This document shows positions 23,801-37,300 of a stretch of 64,000 bases of DNA, piece after piece. Each line of letters opens with the position of its first letter. The first letter of the stretch is position 1. A program made the position numbers and the translations under genes. The stretch lies in the NCBI GenBank assembly GCA_947846985.1, contig CANTUZ010000008.1:27671352-27735351 (forward strand), written 5' to 3'. This stretch comes from Fratercula arctica (Eukaryota > Chordata > Aves > Charadriiformes > Alcidae). The notes under the pieces are model-generated. The model made no database searches. It was not told where the DNA came from and saw nothing but the letters and a program-made list of their open reading frames with translations.

Positions 23801-26800
23801 CTCATGTTGTGCCAGTCTACTGTATTTGCAATATAACTTCCTTTCTTGAATGTGTTTGTACAGAAAAACAAGGCCATCATCTCAGTTAAGATTCCTCAAA
23901 ACTAGCATGATACCAATAAACAAGCAAATCACTGTGTATTGCTCCAAGGGAAGCTAATTGACAAGCATTCTACATTTGATTTCTGATGCTCCTTCAAACA
24001 AGGTTGCATTGCTTTGTTTTGCTTTTTAAAAACAAACAAACAAAAAAACCAAACAAACCCACCAAAACCTAACAAGTTGTAGTTGTGTATTAGTGGAGTT
24101 TTCTACAGTCTCCCTTTCACTGAGTTAAGAATGATAGCATGAGGACTGGTAGGTGCATCCTACCAGCCAGGAGAGATAGCTTGTGTTTCTGATCTGCTGC
24201 TGCCCCAGCCCCAAGGAGATGCAGGGCTCAGCCTTTTGATAAAAGTGGATGGAAAGCCATTTTCACACAATTACTCTGAGCTGCAAAAAAAAAAAAAGGA
24301 AAAGTTCTTAGACTGGGAGTGAAGAGATAAAAGGTCTGAACCTTCTAGTAGTCATAAAGAAAAGCAGCTAAAGGCAGCCAGCCAAGAGAAGATACTAAAG
24401 AGGACACTGAATGTCATGCAAATGCCTGTATTTTTGCAATGTATCTCACATGAAGAAAAATTCTTACAGGTTTTAAGACATGATGATTTAGGGAAAACAC
24501 GGTAAAGTTTCCTATTGATTTCTGATTCTTTAAAATACATATTCAAAAGAACGTGGAATAGTCACTGTACAGAGGAAATCTTCATTGCTACTTCTGAGTT
24601 CTTGGGTCATCATTTCTCGGTGAAATCCAACAAATGAGGAAACGAGTGAATGAATTTATGGAAGACTGATGTTCTAGTGCAGCATCTGCTACCAGCTCTT
24701 TGGTACCCTGAAGCAAACTTGAGCTTCAAGCAGCCTAAAGAATGAATGCAGGATACCGGGGTAGTAGAGCGCCCTGTGTCTGTTATATTGATTCAGAATT
24801 TGTGTCAGGGGAAAGGAAGTTTAGTAGGCTATTCCTTCAGGCCACTTGCAGCCCATATAAATCAGTCTTGTTCACATGAAGCACAATAAATACTGTGCTA
24901 ATTGTCAAAGTTACTGCACTGATTTCTGCTGTTCTTGCATACTAAGCTGCAACATACCAAGATGAAAGCATAAATGAATGGAAATGTTAGCTCTGCTCAA
25001 ACTACCAACCCCATGAACAGGGTGATTAAAATGAATGGAGATGTTAGCTCTGCTGAAACTACCAACCCCATGAACAGGGTGATTAAATTTTCAATGAGAA
25101 GGCACTGTTCATTTGCAAAATTACCTTAACTTGTATAAAAAAAATGCACTCTAGCTGCACAGTTGTAATTCTTGGTGGTTTTCCCTTCAAATGCACCTCT
25201 CTGTGGGCACAGTGAGTTATTAAACTACAAAACAAAGGCTTAATTACAGGAAAAAAAAAAAAAGTTGGCTATGATTGGGAGGTTTATACACTTAATGTGT
25301 TCATTCACAGTGTTGTCCACTGTACTATTGGTCATACAACCCCACCCCACGTTAATTCAGTCACATTTGCAGAGTAAGCAATGCCACGGAGGCGTTTGGT
25401 CCCCAGCCACGGCTAAGCAAAGCTACCTGATTTATCCTCACTCCCAGTCAAACTCCGATCTGTTCCCTCTTTTGGTCACTGTAAATTGATGCTGGAGGTT
25501 CTCCTTCTCTTGTCAATATGCATATATTTGATCCATAGCTGTATTACTGTGATCAAGACTCTCTACATCTCTGGATGAGGAAAATGGAATATACCCACTA
25601 CAATTCCATAAATAACAGTAAATGTTCTTTTTTGCTGTTTTTTTTTTTTTTTTCCTTTAGAATGCTTTTGGAAGTGCTTTGCTTATTCCATTCAGAAGCA
25701 TTTTGAACATGGCAAGAAGTGACTATCCTGGAAAGATTATTTCTAAGCCGCAAAGTTCTTGCTAAATACTCAGTGTGAAGATAAAGCAATGACTGAAAAT
25801 ATTATGATTTGATCACCTCTAGCTATGTTTTTAAGGGTCACACAGTGATTTAGCAGAAGGGTTCCCATTGTGCTAAAGAAACACTTAAAACATTTGCTTG
25901 GTGGGTAGGCAAGTGACCTTCAGGACTCATCTGAGGACCAGACAAGGCACAAAAGCTAAGCCATGGCAGCAGGGAGCTGACAAGCCAGGAGTGCACATGC
26001 TTAAACAAGTTTCACTTATTAAAAGAAAAAGGTAAGCTTCTTTTCTGTGCCATGTACTGCACAGACAGAGTCCTGTGATTACATGGTGTGCCAGTGTACC
26101 CTAATCTCCACCAGCAAAAGGAAATAGGTCAGCAGTACAATTAGGACCAAAGAGGTGTGTAGCTTCCTCAGCTTGAATTCCTCAGGTGACACCCGCAGAT
26201 TACTTGAGCTTTAGGCACAGATAATACAGGCTGTCACTGCAGTATAAAGAGAAGTAGATCTGAGATACCGCCCAACAAAATTTCAAGCAAGTACCTGTCA
26301 GTTTGCTGCATTGTACTGACCGTGACATTCTTGACTATTGCTCACAAAAGAAAACAACTTGCTCTATCTTTCATTACTACCCATAGCCATGGGCAATGAA
26401 ACACCAAGGGCAGACTTATAGAGGTATTTATTAGGTCTTCATCTCAGGTGGAGTAACAAATATTTGAATTTCATTACACTCCTGCTTCTAATACTGAAGG
26501 GAAGTAGAGTATATAGTATCTAATAGACAAGCAAGAAGCCACTGAATTTTCATGTGTTGAAGACATGACAGTTGAGAAACCATAGGAAGGCACAGGAGTG
26601 CAAATATAGACAAGATGACAAGAAAGCAGCAAATAATGAGAAGGAGAAAGCTAGCAGACAGAGGAAAAACAGACTGTTCAGTAGTTAAAAACTAGCTAAG
26701 ATACGATAGTGGGGAAGAAGACTTGGATGATCTCTTAATTAAAAAAAAAAAAAGCCTCTGTGTATGGCAAAAGCCGATGAGAAAAGAAAAGAGGAAAATG

Positions 26801-28584
26801 AAATTTTAAGAGTTCTATTTAAGCTTTTTTGTAATTTTTAAAAAAATATATATAGGCCTCATATTTTAAAAGGCAAAACCTGCTGATATGGTATTTATGA
26901 TAACCAAAGGTTCCTATCCCTGATAGCCTTAAGATAAGGAACAAAACTATATTTAGTTAGATCTATCTTCTATTAAGAAAATAGCTCAGAAGAAATGTTT
27001 ATGACTTCTAGACTGCCTCCCCTGCTTAAGGGAAAATATTAAATATTTTAGTGACTTTTTGTTGCACTGAAAGGGTTCATGTTTACTGTCAAATGGATCT
27101 TCATGTAGAAGCACTGAGTTCATTCATTGAGGCTGATGAGCATATTTAGCTGCCTGGCAGTCAGGCTAAAATGAAAAAAAAAACAAACCCCACCATTGTG
27201 CTCCTATAATGGGTATGGCAGATTAAACAAGAGAAGCTATTCACCAAGGTACAGCTTGACAAGGCCTTTGGAGATGATGAGTCAGGTTTGGGAGAATTAG
27301 GTACTCCCAATTGCACTAGGACAACAAGAGTCCATTTTTCTTCTCTGAACTAGTTTCTGATTTAGGGAGCTAATAATCATGCTCATAAAAGGTCCAGCTG
27401 AGAGGTGACTTGCTTGTACAGTATTGAGAAGTGGCACGCACCTCTTTCAGGTTGATGACTGTGACTGCAAAAAAGCATCAGTCAGGCCCTGATGACTGGA
27501 TCTCCACAGAAGGAGGAGATAGTTAGGGTTAGCACCTGTCCTATGGATGTATTGCTGTTAGAGACAATTTAAAATATTTCGAAAATAAGGAGAAGTAAAG
27601 GAAGACTACGCATGAAATAATGAAATGAAATAACATGTGAGCAGAGAAATCAAGTGGATCACCAGAGTAAATGGAGACCAACCAGAAATTTCTTTTAGAA
27701 GATGTCACTTCAGGATCTCTTTACACCTCCCCAAAGAAAGTGGAATCCAACTGCTTAATTACCTTTTATGATCTGGATGCAAACCACTACCAATCCTTGC
27801 CTATTTGACCTGGTATTTTCATTTCTCACATTTAAGCAGACAATACATCAGAATTGTTTTATTTAGTATTGCCAAGACCTCAAACTCCCTGGCCATAAAA
27901 GGAAAGAGAAATGTTTGCTGCCACCCAGAAAGCCTTCCCTACCTTGCCAAATTTGTCCCTCTGTTAATCGCTAAGAGGCAGAAGGTTGCAGAAGTTAACT
28001 ACTAATGCTTTCTCAGTCCATTTAATCAGGAAAGGGTCATATTACAGCTGAAATAAGATGTTCTTCTCATTAAGGCAGTGAATTTCAGACTAAGATTAAA
28101 TTCTTGATCCAGGCACAGATTTGTCACAGAGGGCAAATCAATTAAAATTTCTGTTACCCACCAGTAAATGGGATAATTATTTGTTCTCCAGACCTTTCTG
28201 TATTTGCCAATTAACCCATGTTTATTTAGACTGCAAGTTCTTGAGGAGAATGTCTGCACTTAGCCTGTGCACATCTATGATGTTGGGGCCTTAACATCAT
28301 TTGGGATCAAGCCATAGTAACGCTTCTGGTATGTGCCAGACAGCAGCGGAAAATTTAAGCAAAATACATGTCCTCAGCTACTTCTTATTTTATTTATAAG
28401 ACCCAAAGAACAAAATTTAGGATAATTATAGGAAAAAGCAAGGCTATTGACCATAACCAGAAATAAAGGTATTTTCTGATGACTGATTTTGATACTCTAG
28501 ATTATAACCGTAACTATAACTGACAGTACATGAAAAGAACACAAACCAATTAATTTTTAATCTGTTTCCTGTTAAATTGTTAAG
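23801..28584. other. Non-coding stretch without a firm gene
   Basis: Contains an AAAC-rich low-complexity tract (24028-24060), the 57-bp duplication, a poly(T) run at about 25640-25655 that makes a very strong 3' splice-like site at 25660, and short protein-like open segments (for example 27667-27808, plus strand) that lack a downstream donor. It may hold introns of the plus-strand gene whose last exons follow, but I could not chain any upstream exon in phase. Confidence 0.4.
24972..25085 (+). repeat. 57-bp tandem duplication, two copies
   Basis: Two adjacent copies (24972-25028 and 25029-25085) differ at two positions. The unit length is a multiple of three, and a small frame from ATG at 24974 to TAA at 25127-25129 runs through both copies as a 19-residue repeat (unit begins MNGNVSSAQTTNP) and stays open. 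A stop codon directly precedes the ATG. A 51-codon frame of this kind is compatible with chance; no splice site or Kozak context supports expression. Confidence 0.9.
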
Positions 28585-28808
28585 CTATTTTATAAAACCA
28601 GATTTCATTATTGAATTAGACTGGGAAAAGGATAATGACAAGATTAAAAAAAAATACAGTCTCCACTTTGAGTTCAATAATCTGACATCATCTGAGAAGC
28701 AAAAACCTGGAAATATTTTTAAGAAGGATGTCACAAAACTACTGAGCTTAGTACAGAAGGCAAAATCTTTCTGTGCAGATCCAGATTCTGTGTCAAAGCC
28801 AAAAGAAG
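28585..28808 (+). CDS. Candidate penultimate coding exon, unnamed plus-strand gene
   Basis: The plus-strand frame is open from before 28585 to the donor at 28808/28809 (GAAG followed by GTAAATTC). It reads a charged, helical-looking sequence: DWEKDNDKIKKKYSLHFEF, then SSEKQKPGNIFKKDVTKLL, then SLVQKAKSFCADPDSVSKPKE. It ends one base into a codon, and the next exon begins with the two bases that complete a glutamate. The start is uncertain: AG acceptors at 28584, 28601 or 28619 are all possible, the first having the best upstream pyrimidines. There is no ATG in the frame, so this is an internal exon. Gene identity is unknown to me. Confidence 0.55.
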
Positions 28809-31000
28809 GTAAATTCTCCTAATCAAAGTTACAAATTGACCTAATTAATTTTATAATTAACCTTGATAATTGAAAGGAAAAAGGGTGACCTTCACTGGGT
28901 TTGTTCAGTGTTTAGTTTCAGACTATAAGCAAATTCATTCCTGCTAATAAGGCCACTACTCCCAAATGTTGATGGGATAAAGTAGAAATTAATTAGCACA
29001 TGCAAATGAAGACTACTTTTATTATACTGTACCATAGTTCCTAATTTATTCTTCCAAAATATAGAACTATTTTTATATTAAATTTTGAGGATACTATGTT
29101 TTAGTCATGTACTTCCAATGACTCGTAGTAGTCATTAGACTTCTATGAGAAAGCCTATCTAAATAAACAAGCTTTCTAACAATAAGGTTAGTATTTACTT
29201 AGACTACATCTTTAAAAGAAACAATTCCATAACTGTTTTGGTCAATGATCCTTTTTGGAGTACATTTTGCAGTACTTAGCCCCTTAAGATTTAGGCCATC
29301 TCACCTCAAGTTGAAAGGTAAAAAACCCGATTCATTTGATTTAGGATTGAATAAAATAACAAGATTCCATTAAACATACAGAGCAATGATCTTCTACATC
29401 TGCATACAAATCACCGCCTACCACCTGGTAGGGCAAATAACCTGCAGTAAGTTTTAAACTATCTTATATTCCAGTGCCGCCAGCTTGAGTGACTTCCTGT
29501 AAAGGCTTTGAAAATCAAGTCTTGTGCTGGAAACCAGAATCGTGTCTCGCATAGGCTGTCCACTAACTTCTGGGAATGGAGTCATCTCCCTCCCTATGTC
29601 GCGGCAGTCTGACGCTTTAAAAGGTAGGGGGCAGAGAAAAATTCAGCTGCTCTAGCAAACGTTATCACATTTATCCAAAAACTGGTCTAAGAGTTTTATA
29701 AAACATGTCATCACAGTGTTTTGAATCAGCAAGTGGCAGAGTGCTCCTAAAATGGGCTTGAGGAGATTATCTTCCCAAGGAAGGGGCAAGAAAGCGGTGT
29801 GCTCCCCTACAGTTTCATTTCTATTTATTCATTCTACCATGGTATTTATCAAGCCATTTGTTTTTAATTATTGAGCTAAAAACCATGGAATACATTTCAT
29901 ACAAAATTTGGGGTACCTTATTTTTATTTGCCAAAGCTGTGAACAGTTGTTACTTGAAACACACAATACTGTATACCTTGGCTTACCTGAAAGGTGGAGA
30001 GGAGCCTCAACTTTCACATTAAACTGACTGGAGCAGGAGAAGCTAGCACTTTACTGGTTTAAATCCTTCTCAAACTGTAAAGCTTGTAGCTTGTGTACTC
30101 TAGCAGCTAAATTGTGTTCACATCACCTCAATGTCATTCACCTGGGTAACGTTATCCCAGCTAGTAATACCCAGGGAGCTGGAAGTCAGGTTTTATTCTT
30201 AGATTGCATAATAATATTTCAGTTTTCTACAACAATGAGTTTCATGCAAAGACCTCAAAGTCTCTGAACAACCTTTTAGGTAGATAAATATAACTATATC
30301 TACAAAGTAGAGGCTCAGAGAGTTTTGCTCAGCACACCGGGAGAACTCGCCCATGAGTACATAGAATGTATTTTATCATTACTATGGCCAGCTGGAATAG
30401 AGCACCTTTATAGGCAGACATAAACCATGGAGGATTTACTATTTCCTGAGAGTGCAACTAAACATATTCTATTTTTTTTTTTCTTTCACATCCTGTGTAC
30501 CTATTACAATACCCACACTCAGAATTCATTACACTTCTTTTAATTCTCTGTTACAAGGGATCACAGACAAAAGCTGTATCACATCTGGTAGTACTTTGTC
30601 AAGAACCTGTGCGATTTTCTTGGTTAGACTACTCAGGGAATTATCTTGGTTTGTGCTATAGAAATTTAGAATTATCCTCTAGCTTTTTTTAAAATACTTT
30701 ACAATGATCTACCTACAGCCAACAGCTGGTTTCCAATGTGACTGCCAGTTTCAATGAAGAATCTCTTCAACAGCCTGCGGTATATATTTCTGGTATCGTT
30801 ACATCCAGATTTACTAAAGCAAATGCAATATTTTTAAGACACATGTCCGTTCATCACTGAAGGCTCATGTAATGAGAAAAAGGAAAGTACAGTGCATTCT
30901 ACCCCATGCACAACAGCAATACCTATTCTACGAAGAATCTGGAGAACAGTTCTTTACTTCAATTTATAGTATATTTTATCTCTTCCTCTGTTACCTTTAG
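28809..31000 (+). other. Proposed intron between the two plus-strand exons
   Basis: A 2.2-kb AT-rich segment lies between a GTAAAT donor and a TTTAG acceptor. No other convincing exon, repeat or RNA gene is visible inside. The phases on either side (one base, then two bases) agree without an intervening exon. Confidence 0.5.
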
Positions 31001-31086
31001 AAGAAAAGAAGCCAGAACTTCATGACCCAATTGTCAAAAGTACTAAGAAACTTCCCAAGTCACAAAAACCATCCTTTGAAAATTGA
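31001..31086 (+). CDS. Candidate terminal coding exon, unnamed plus-strand gene
   Basis: An excellent 3' splice site (a C/T-rich run, CTGTTACCTTTAG) precedes the exon. It completes the split glutamate codon of the previous exon and reads EKKPELHDPIVKS and TKKLPKSQKPSFEN to a TGA stop at 31084-31086. The lysine-rich, proline-containing tail continues the composition of the preceding exon, which supports joining them. The first canonical downstream AATAAA I noted is at 32558-32563, about 1.5 kb away, so a CR1 tail at 31181-31320 would lie in the 3' untranslated region. Family unknown. Confidence 0.55.
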
Positions 31087-31180
31087 ATGCCCTGCTCCTT
31101 TCAATGACTCCTACCCAAAACGCTTTGCAATTCCGCTCACTTCAGACACCGTCTGATGGACAGCCCAGGGTCCAGGAGCA

Positions 31181-31320
31181 GAGGTATTTAAAAGACAGGT
31201 AGACACAGAGCTTAGAGATATGGTTTAGTGATGGTTTTTGTCAGAGTTAGGTTGATGGTTGGACTAGATGATCTGAAATGTCCCTTCCAACCTAGGCGAT
31301 TCTATGATTCTGTGATTCTG
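31181..31320 (+). mobile_element. CR1 LINE 3' tail
   Basis: Only the last 140 bases of a CR1 element are present: the end of the ORF2 region, the 3' untranslated stretch with TTGGACTAGATGATCTGAAA, and the short terminal repeats GATTCTATGATTCTGTGATT. It matches the tail of the larger copy at 48.5-49.5 kb closely, so both come from one subfamily, in the same orientation. It sits about 95 bases past the proposed stop codon of the plus-strand gene. Confidence 0.93.
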
Positions 31321-34300
31321 GCCCTCACACCCATGGCTGTCCAGGAGCTGCCTGCAGCCTGTCTCTGGTCCAGTGGCACAGCTGGGAAGGAGGCAGAATC
31401 ACCCTGACTTACTTTACTGGCAGAGTAATAAGTCACAGGGACTAAGATGCCCATTAGCAAGACCCAAAACAAGAGGAAGTTCAGAAGAGTTTAATGCTGT
31501 TTTGCTTTCTTTGTACCAGTGTTTTCAATTTTTATCAATGTGTCATTCTCTAAAAAAAATTATGATAGTCCAGCCTCTAGATGAATAACAAATTTACATA
31601 TCTAAGAAACAAATTTGATTTTCTCATTTATTCGTTGTGAAACTCAAAAAACGGAAACAAACAAACCCCCAAAGGGTTCACAGACCTCTGGGGATCTAAG
31701 GCTCATGTGTTTTATAGGGACACAGCTCTAGGGTGTAATATAGAACAAGAGAGATCCCCACATCACCCACATGTGCAATACTGCCCAAAGTTCTGGCCCC
31801 TCATGGTGGGAAGGGTGACAAGCAAGCGAGGAGGGTTGCTCGCCAGTTTTGCTACCCAGCTTGGACCATGTGTACCAGAAGTACTGCAGGAGACTTTCAG
31901 TTTGAGAGAAGAACTGTGGAAGAGAGAGGAGTATTTCTTCCAGATCTGGGTGTACATGTCCACCCAGCTGCAAACCCACCTGCCAGCATGGGCACTTATC
32001 ACCATCCTCTATCATACAGTGTAGATGTGCCCAGAAGCCTTCTGAATCACAGAATGCTGCTCTGTAGCCTTTCTTTTCTGTCCTCCTTTCCTCACTCAGG
32101 CTGACAGAGAATATCCCTTCTCTCTCTCAAGTAACAGGAGTTCACCACCCTGCAGAGCACATCTGCTCAGAGCTATTCAGGAGATTGTCCTGCAGTAAGG
32201 AATAGCTACACCACCAGTACAAGCACATCAGTCAGCCTCTGAGGCTTCATTTTCCTGATGATAAAGGCAATTGGGACCCATGGGAGGCAAAAAATTGCCA
32301 GGTCTTGCCTTCTAGAAACATGTTTCAGGAGGACCTTTTTGCATGATGGTATTTATTTTACTATCTCAGCCTAGCAAGGAGCTAACTTGGCCGATTGTCC
32401 TCTGTTCTTGTTGACAGGGATTCATGATGTAGTTATTGATTTATGTGATTACAGGGATTACGTCTGAGGGAGCCAATTACTTCAGCATTCATCTGAGGGG
32501 TTGCTGCAGAACTGGGTATGACTTCTGAGTTCAAAATTATGCTGAACAATGCCTTAAAATAAAGTTACAGAAATTATTTGATCACACTAGTTAATTAACA
32601 GTTGGAAATGACTGGGTAATCAGAATTAATGAAAACAGGAAGCCAACTCTTTTATGTATCACACAAGAGTGAAAAATAAGTGTTGAATGTTAAAGTTACC
32701 ACTTAACTATCCAGTTTTAACTGTATACAGAAGTGCAATATGGAGATCTTCTACCAATACCCCTGAAAAGAGAAGGAAAACAGAAAGACAGAATGCAAAC
32801 TGATGAAAAACAGTTCTATATGAAAGATTAACACTTGAATATTTTCAAAGACTCATTTTTCATTTTCTGAGATAGCATGTAGGCATCTCATCAACTTTCC
32901 CAAGATTTATTTCCAAATAAACTAAAACATTCTTTACAGCAAACCTGATTTTTCATGAATGAAATTTTTTCTAAGCACCTTGAAAAAAACAATAAATATT
33001 CCAATTAATCATGTGGTTATGTTTCAATGGAAAATATTACGGTTGTACAACATCCAGCCTCTTGTAACCAAAAGGTTTAGGGTTTTGTAACCTCATCTGT
33101 GTAAGTTATGCATTGATTTGAGAAAATTGCTACAAGCTTGAGATATCATTACAATATTTTTATTCTTTGATCAAAGTCAGTTTGTGATTTTCTTAATTTG
33201 AATGATAACAAAACATGTGCGTACTTAATTTTAAAGCATACAGAAAGCCCAGAAGATATAAGAACATGCTTCAAGAATAATGGCCAAAAATATAGACAAA
33301 TACCAAAGATGGGTGCCACCAATTATCCTTCCTTTATATTTAGCTATGGACTTGAATACTGTGCTCCTTATCTTTACAGCATTAAAAAAATATTCACCAA
33401 TTCCTGCAAGGTTCTTTTAAAACATTGTTTCATCCAAGACTGGTTGCATATCCCACTAAAGAGTAACAGCAGATTTGCTTACAAACTGTCCAACAGCACA
33501 CGCGTATTGAAGTGGTAACCAGGAATAGGTGCAATGTTATGAACAGGATTGCTTTCCCATCATCCTGTTAATGAACTCAATCCAGGTCCCCATCTCTTTC
33601 TTCTAACAAGATTCATATTCTTGTGGCAGTGATATAATATCACAGTTGTCACATGAATACACAGTTTACCTTTGCGTTTATTTTTGTAATAAGAAAAACT
33701 GTGATGCCTGAGACACAGGATTATGACCCTTGCAACCAATACCAGCTATGCTATCTGTATCATACTACTCTGCAAATTGTTTAACTGTGTTACAAGAAAT
33801 AAAAAAAAGAAAAAGCTTTTTTTTTTGTCCCCCACTGATCGGTGACGTTGGTGTCTAGTACTTACTTTAGGAGTGTGCTGTTAATTAGATTACTTGATTC
33901 AGCCTCCAAAAGAAATGAAATGCTTGGTGAGCTAATTTCATGTCAATAACAGAATGCTTTTCTATCAACTCCGTTGCTGTGTTCACAGGATAAAATGAAT
34001 AAACATGTGCAACCTATTTGTGCGCTATGTCAAATGTAAAATGTCAAGCTAAGAAATGTAAAAAGCAGAGCAGAAGGCAACCAAAATATTTCCAGGGACC
34101 AATTCAATTCAACCATTTAAAATAAACATTGTTGAGGAAAAAAAGATATAAATCATCATTTATGGAAAGCCCAAGAAGGAATTACTTCCTGTTATTTAAA
34201 ATTAATCTCAAGAGCAAAGAAATGCTGTAAGAAAATTGCATTGCTCCTGTACACACACAAATATTCATTCACTAATTTTTCTCCCTTTACTTGACAATTA

Positions 34301-37300
34301 CTTTTTCACATCCATGATATGGCCCTTCCTTCTCTGTTGGAGAAGGGGGACATGAAGCCAAACAAGGTAACAGTTTAAGTTCCTGATCTGTAGTTCTAAT
34401 AGATGTTTACATTTTCTATCAGTATTTATATTAGATGAGAAGGAAATGGCCTAGAAATCTCAGCAAAATACTGATAATCCTAAATCCTTCAAACCAATTG
34501 TTTTGGCTATTCTCTTCCTTTTGTACAGAGGGAACACAAGCCCTGGGAGTGAGTGTCTCTGTTATCTGGACATTGGGCCTTTACTACTAAACCCCAGCTG
34601 CCCCTAGCTGAGAAACCACTCAGGAAAGTCCTGGGAAAGAAGTAAAAATTCTCCGTCCTCAGAAAGCATCCTTACATCCATGAGTGCAAAGTATGCCCCA
34701 GCTTGTAATTACCTCTCTCAGCAGCACCAGCTGTCCCTCAGACAGCTACTAGGTGCAACAGTCAAAGGCGGCCGACAGTATAGCAAGGTATTTGTGGGTC
34801 CATGCAGCAAAAAGGAAAAGCTGCCCCAAATCTATCTCATATAATTTTACACACACTCAGACACACCACGCATGCCCCATGAATCCCTGCATGTGGCTCA
34901 CGATTCTCATAACATGCTGTTTAGGAATGGCAGACTTTCCAATACTTGCTGAATTGGTATTTAAAACACCGATTTAAACACCTGCGAAGGTGTTTAGAAG
35001 AAAATTTACATTTCTGTTTTAATATGAATGCAATTTTATGATACATTAAAAGACAGCAGTAGTGTCTTTAGAAGCAGCATACATGGGTAAGTGGAGGGGA
35101 CTTAAATGAGATTACATGCTTATGCAACTTACAGCAACTACTAAAACTGTAATGGAGGCACAGTCTACATAGATAATGTTTAGAAATGAAGGTCAGAATG
35201 TAGATAACATATAGAAGCATAGCAGGAAGACCAGAAAAATCATATTATATCCAATTTTCTCCCAGCTAATGCACAAAAGTGGAAGTTGCATATGGGAAAA
35301 AAGAAAAAGAAAAAAAAAAAAAGTCAAAACCCAAACCCTGCAGTTATAGTGCTTGGGGAGAGTGAGTCTGGTCAGCCTTTCCTCCCAGGAGAAGATCTGC
35401 TGCCAGGTCCACACAGCGGAGCCCTCTGACCAGGAGAGGAGCAGAGGAAGGGCTGGGTGGTGCAGGGCTCTGGTAAGGTGGGAGCCACATCTCACTGATC
35501 ATCCGCTCCCTTCCCTGCTCAACGCTTTCCATCCCCTCCTGGCACTGAGGGGACAAAGCAGCAGGCTGCATTCTTGCCATTCCCCTACCTGCATCTTCTT
35601 TTGTATAAAAAGGAGTTAATGGAAGTTAAGGCTCATTGGAAGTAGCTGAATTTCTTCCTAGGCAGCTGCTAAAGTAAGGTTAGCATCTTTCTTTATATAC
35701 GGACACACAAGAACAGACGCACACCCCTCCAACCCAACATACAGTCTACATTAGGCAGCACTATCCCTCCAAGGCAGCACATTCCTGCAGAGCTTGAAAA
35801 GGGGGAGGAAATTTCCACCATGCTGCAAGCACTGTCCCCTTTTTCACTGTCTTTCACAGCACATGTGGGCAGAAGTCCCTGGTTAAAAGCATACTTTTAG
35901 CATACATATAAAAGAAAATCCTTCCAGGAATGGTGATTATTGACTTGCCATTTAAAAGAAAATGGAGAGCAACTGAAGCGAGATAGGAGATATATTGTGG
36001 ATCAAAGCCGCATCAGACACAACTCACTGCAGGAGGCTGGAGGCTGTGCCAAAGCATCAGCCACAGAGGAGAGAATTTCTTAGTGTGAGCCCTAGCAAAA
36101 TAACTTTTTTTTAAAAAAAGACTTGAAAGTGAATAGGCAGAAAGCTGATGTAAAAACCTCATCCAGTAAGGGCATGAGCTCAGAAACAGCAGTTTGGTTT
36201 ATATTCTTGCCCTTTCCTGCTCACAAAGAGCAGGGAACATACCCACATAAGAACTGAGAACAGACTCATAAAAAGGAACCCAGCAACCCTCCATTTTGGA
36301 GGAATTGTTTCAGAAAATTGGAAGCACTGACCTAAAGGTTTATGGCTGTCAAGGTGCCATTTTCACTCTCAGGCTGGTCTCTCCAATGCCAGCAGACGAA
36401 AGGATGTTCTGTTCATGCTCTGAGCAGCCCCTCCATTTCCTCTGGGTCTCCTGGAGCTCCCACACTTGACTGAGACCCTTTGCATCCTCACCCCATAATC
36501 TTTTGGCATCTCAGGCACCTACAGGATGGTGGATTATGGAATTGTCTTTGGATGAGGGAGACAAGTTGTTCTTTTTCTATTATATGACAGCCTTTTTATA
36601 TAGATGGTGGAGATTACTGCAGTATCTCTGCTTTTGGGCTTGAAAAATGTGACTCAAAGAGCAGTACTGTAGGCAAGGAGACTGGCAGCTATTGTAGCCA
36701 TCCCATAATATTTTGCATCAACACCTTACCAAAACTCCCTGGTATATGTGGCATGATAGAGCAATGAATCCTGAGGTGTTTCAGAGACCTTTTAGGACAT
36801 TCATCCAGACGCGGCAGGGCCGTCACTGTTCCCTCTGTACCCACATGACCTTGCTTCCTCCCACCGGAGACCCTGGCATGCAGGGGATGTGCCCAACCCA
36901 TCGGGTACCAGCAAAGGTGCTGTTTTCCCCTTTGGTAACTTGTTTTCTGAGATTGTGTCAGAGACATCTGGAAATACTGTTGGATATTAATGAAAAGCAT
37001 GCCATTGCTCTTTTTTTTTTTCTTTTGGGACTGAAAAGGAACCATGTTAATATTTCACAAAGGAGTCACACAGCTCTCAGCAGTGTTCCCCGTCTCATTA
37101 CAAAAGCTGACATTTGTCAATCAGTAACTCAAAGATTGATAAATGGTCAATTGGAAATAAAGGTGTTTCTTAGAAAAGAAGCTGGTGCCAAACTAAATGC
37201 TTCTGAGCTGCCTGATGAGAAATGAGTTACCTAAATTCCTATTTTCCTTGCAACCTTTGTCATTATAATAGGCAGATCCAAGATAGCCTGAACTCTGTAG

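Noticed and set aside
25661..25765. Very strong plus-strand acceptor after poly(T), then 34 open codons
   Set aside because: Poly(T) runs produce acceptor-like sites by chance; no donor follows before the stop and no poly(A) signal is close.
27667..27808. 46-codon plus-strand frame with protein-like composition
   Set aside because: A stop lies directly upstream of its ATG, no donor follows, and a frame of this size is common by chance.
36713..37225. 170-codon plus-strand open frame, among the longest here outside CR1
   Set aside because: No acceptor or donor in the right places, no domain, and an overlapping minus-strand frame of 118 codons; length is compatible with chance in 64 kb read in six frames.
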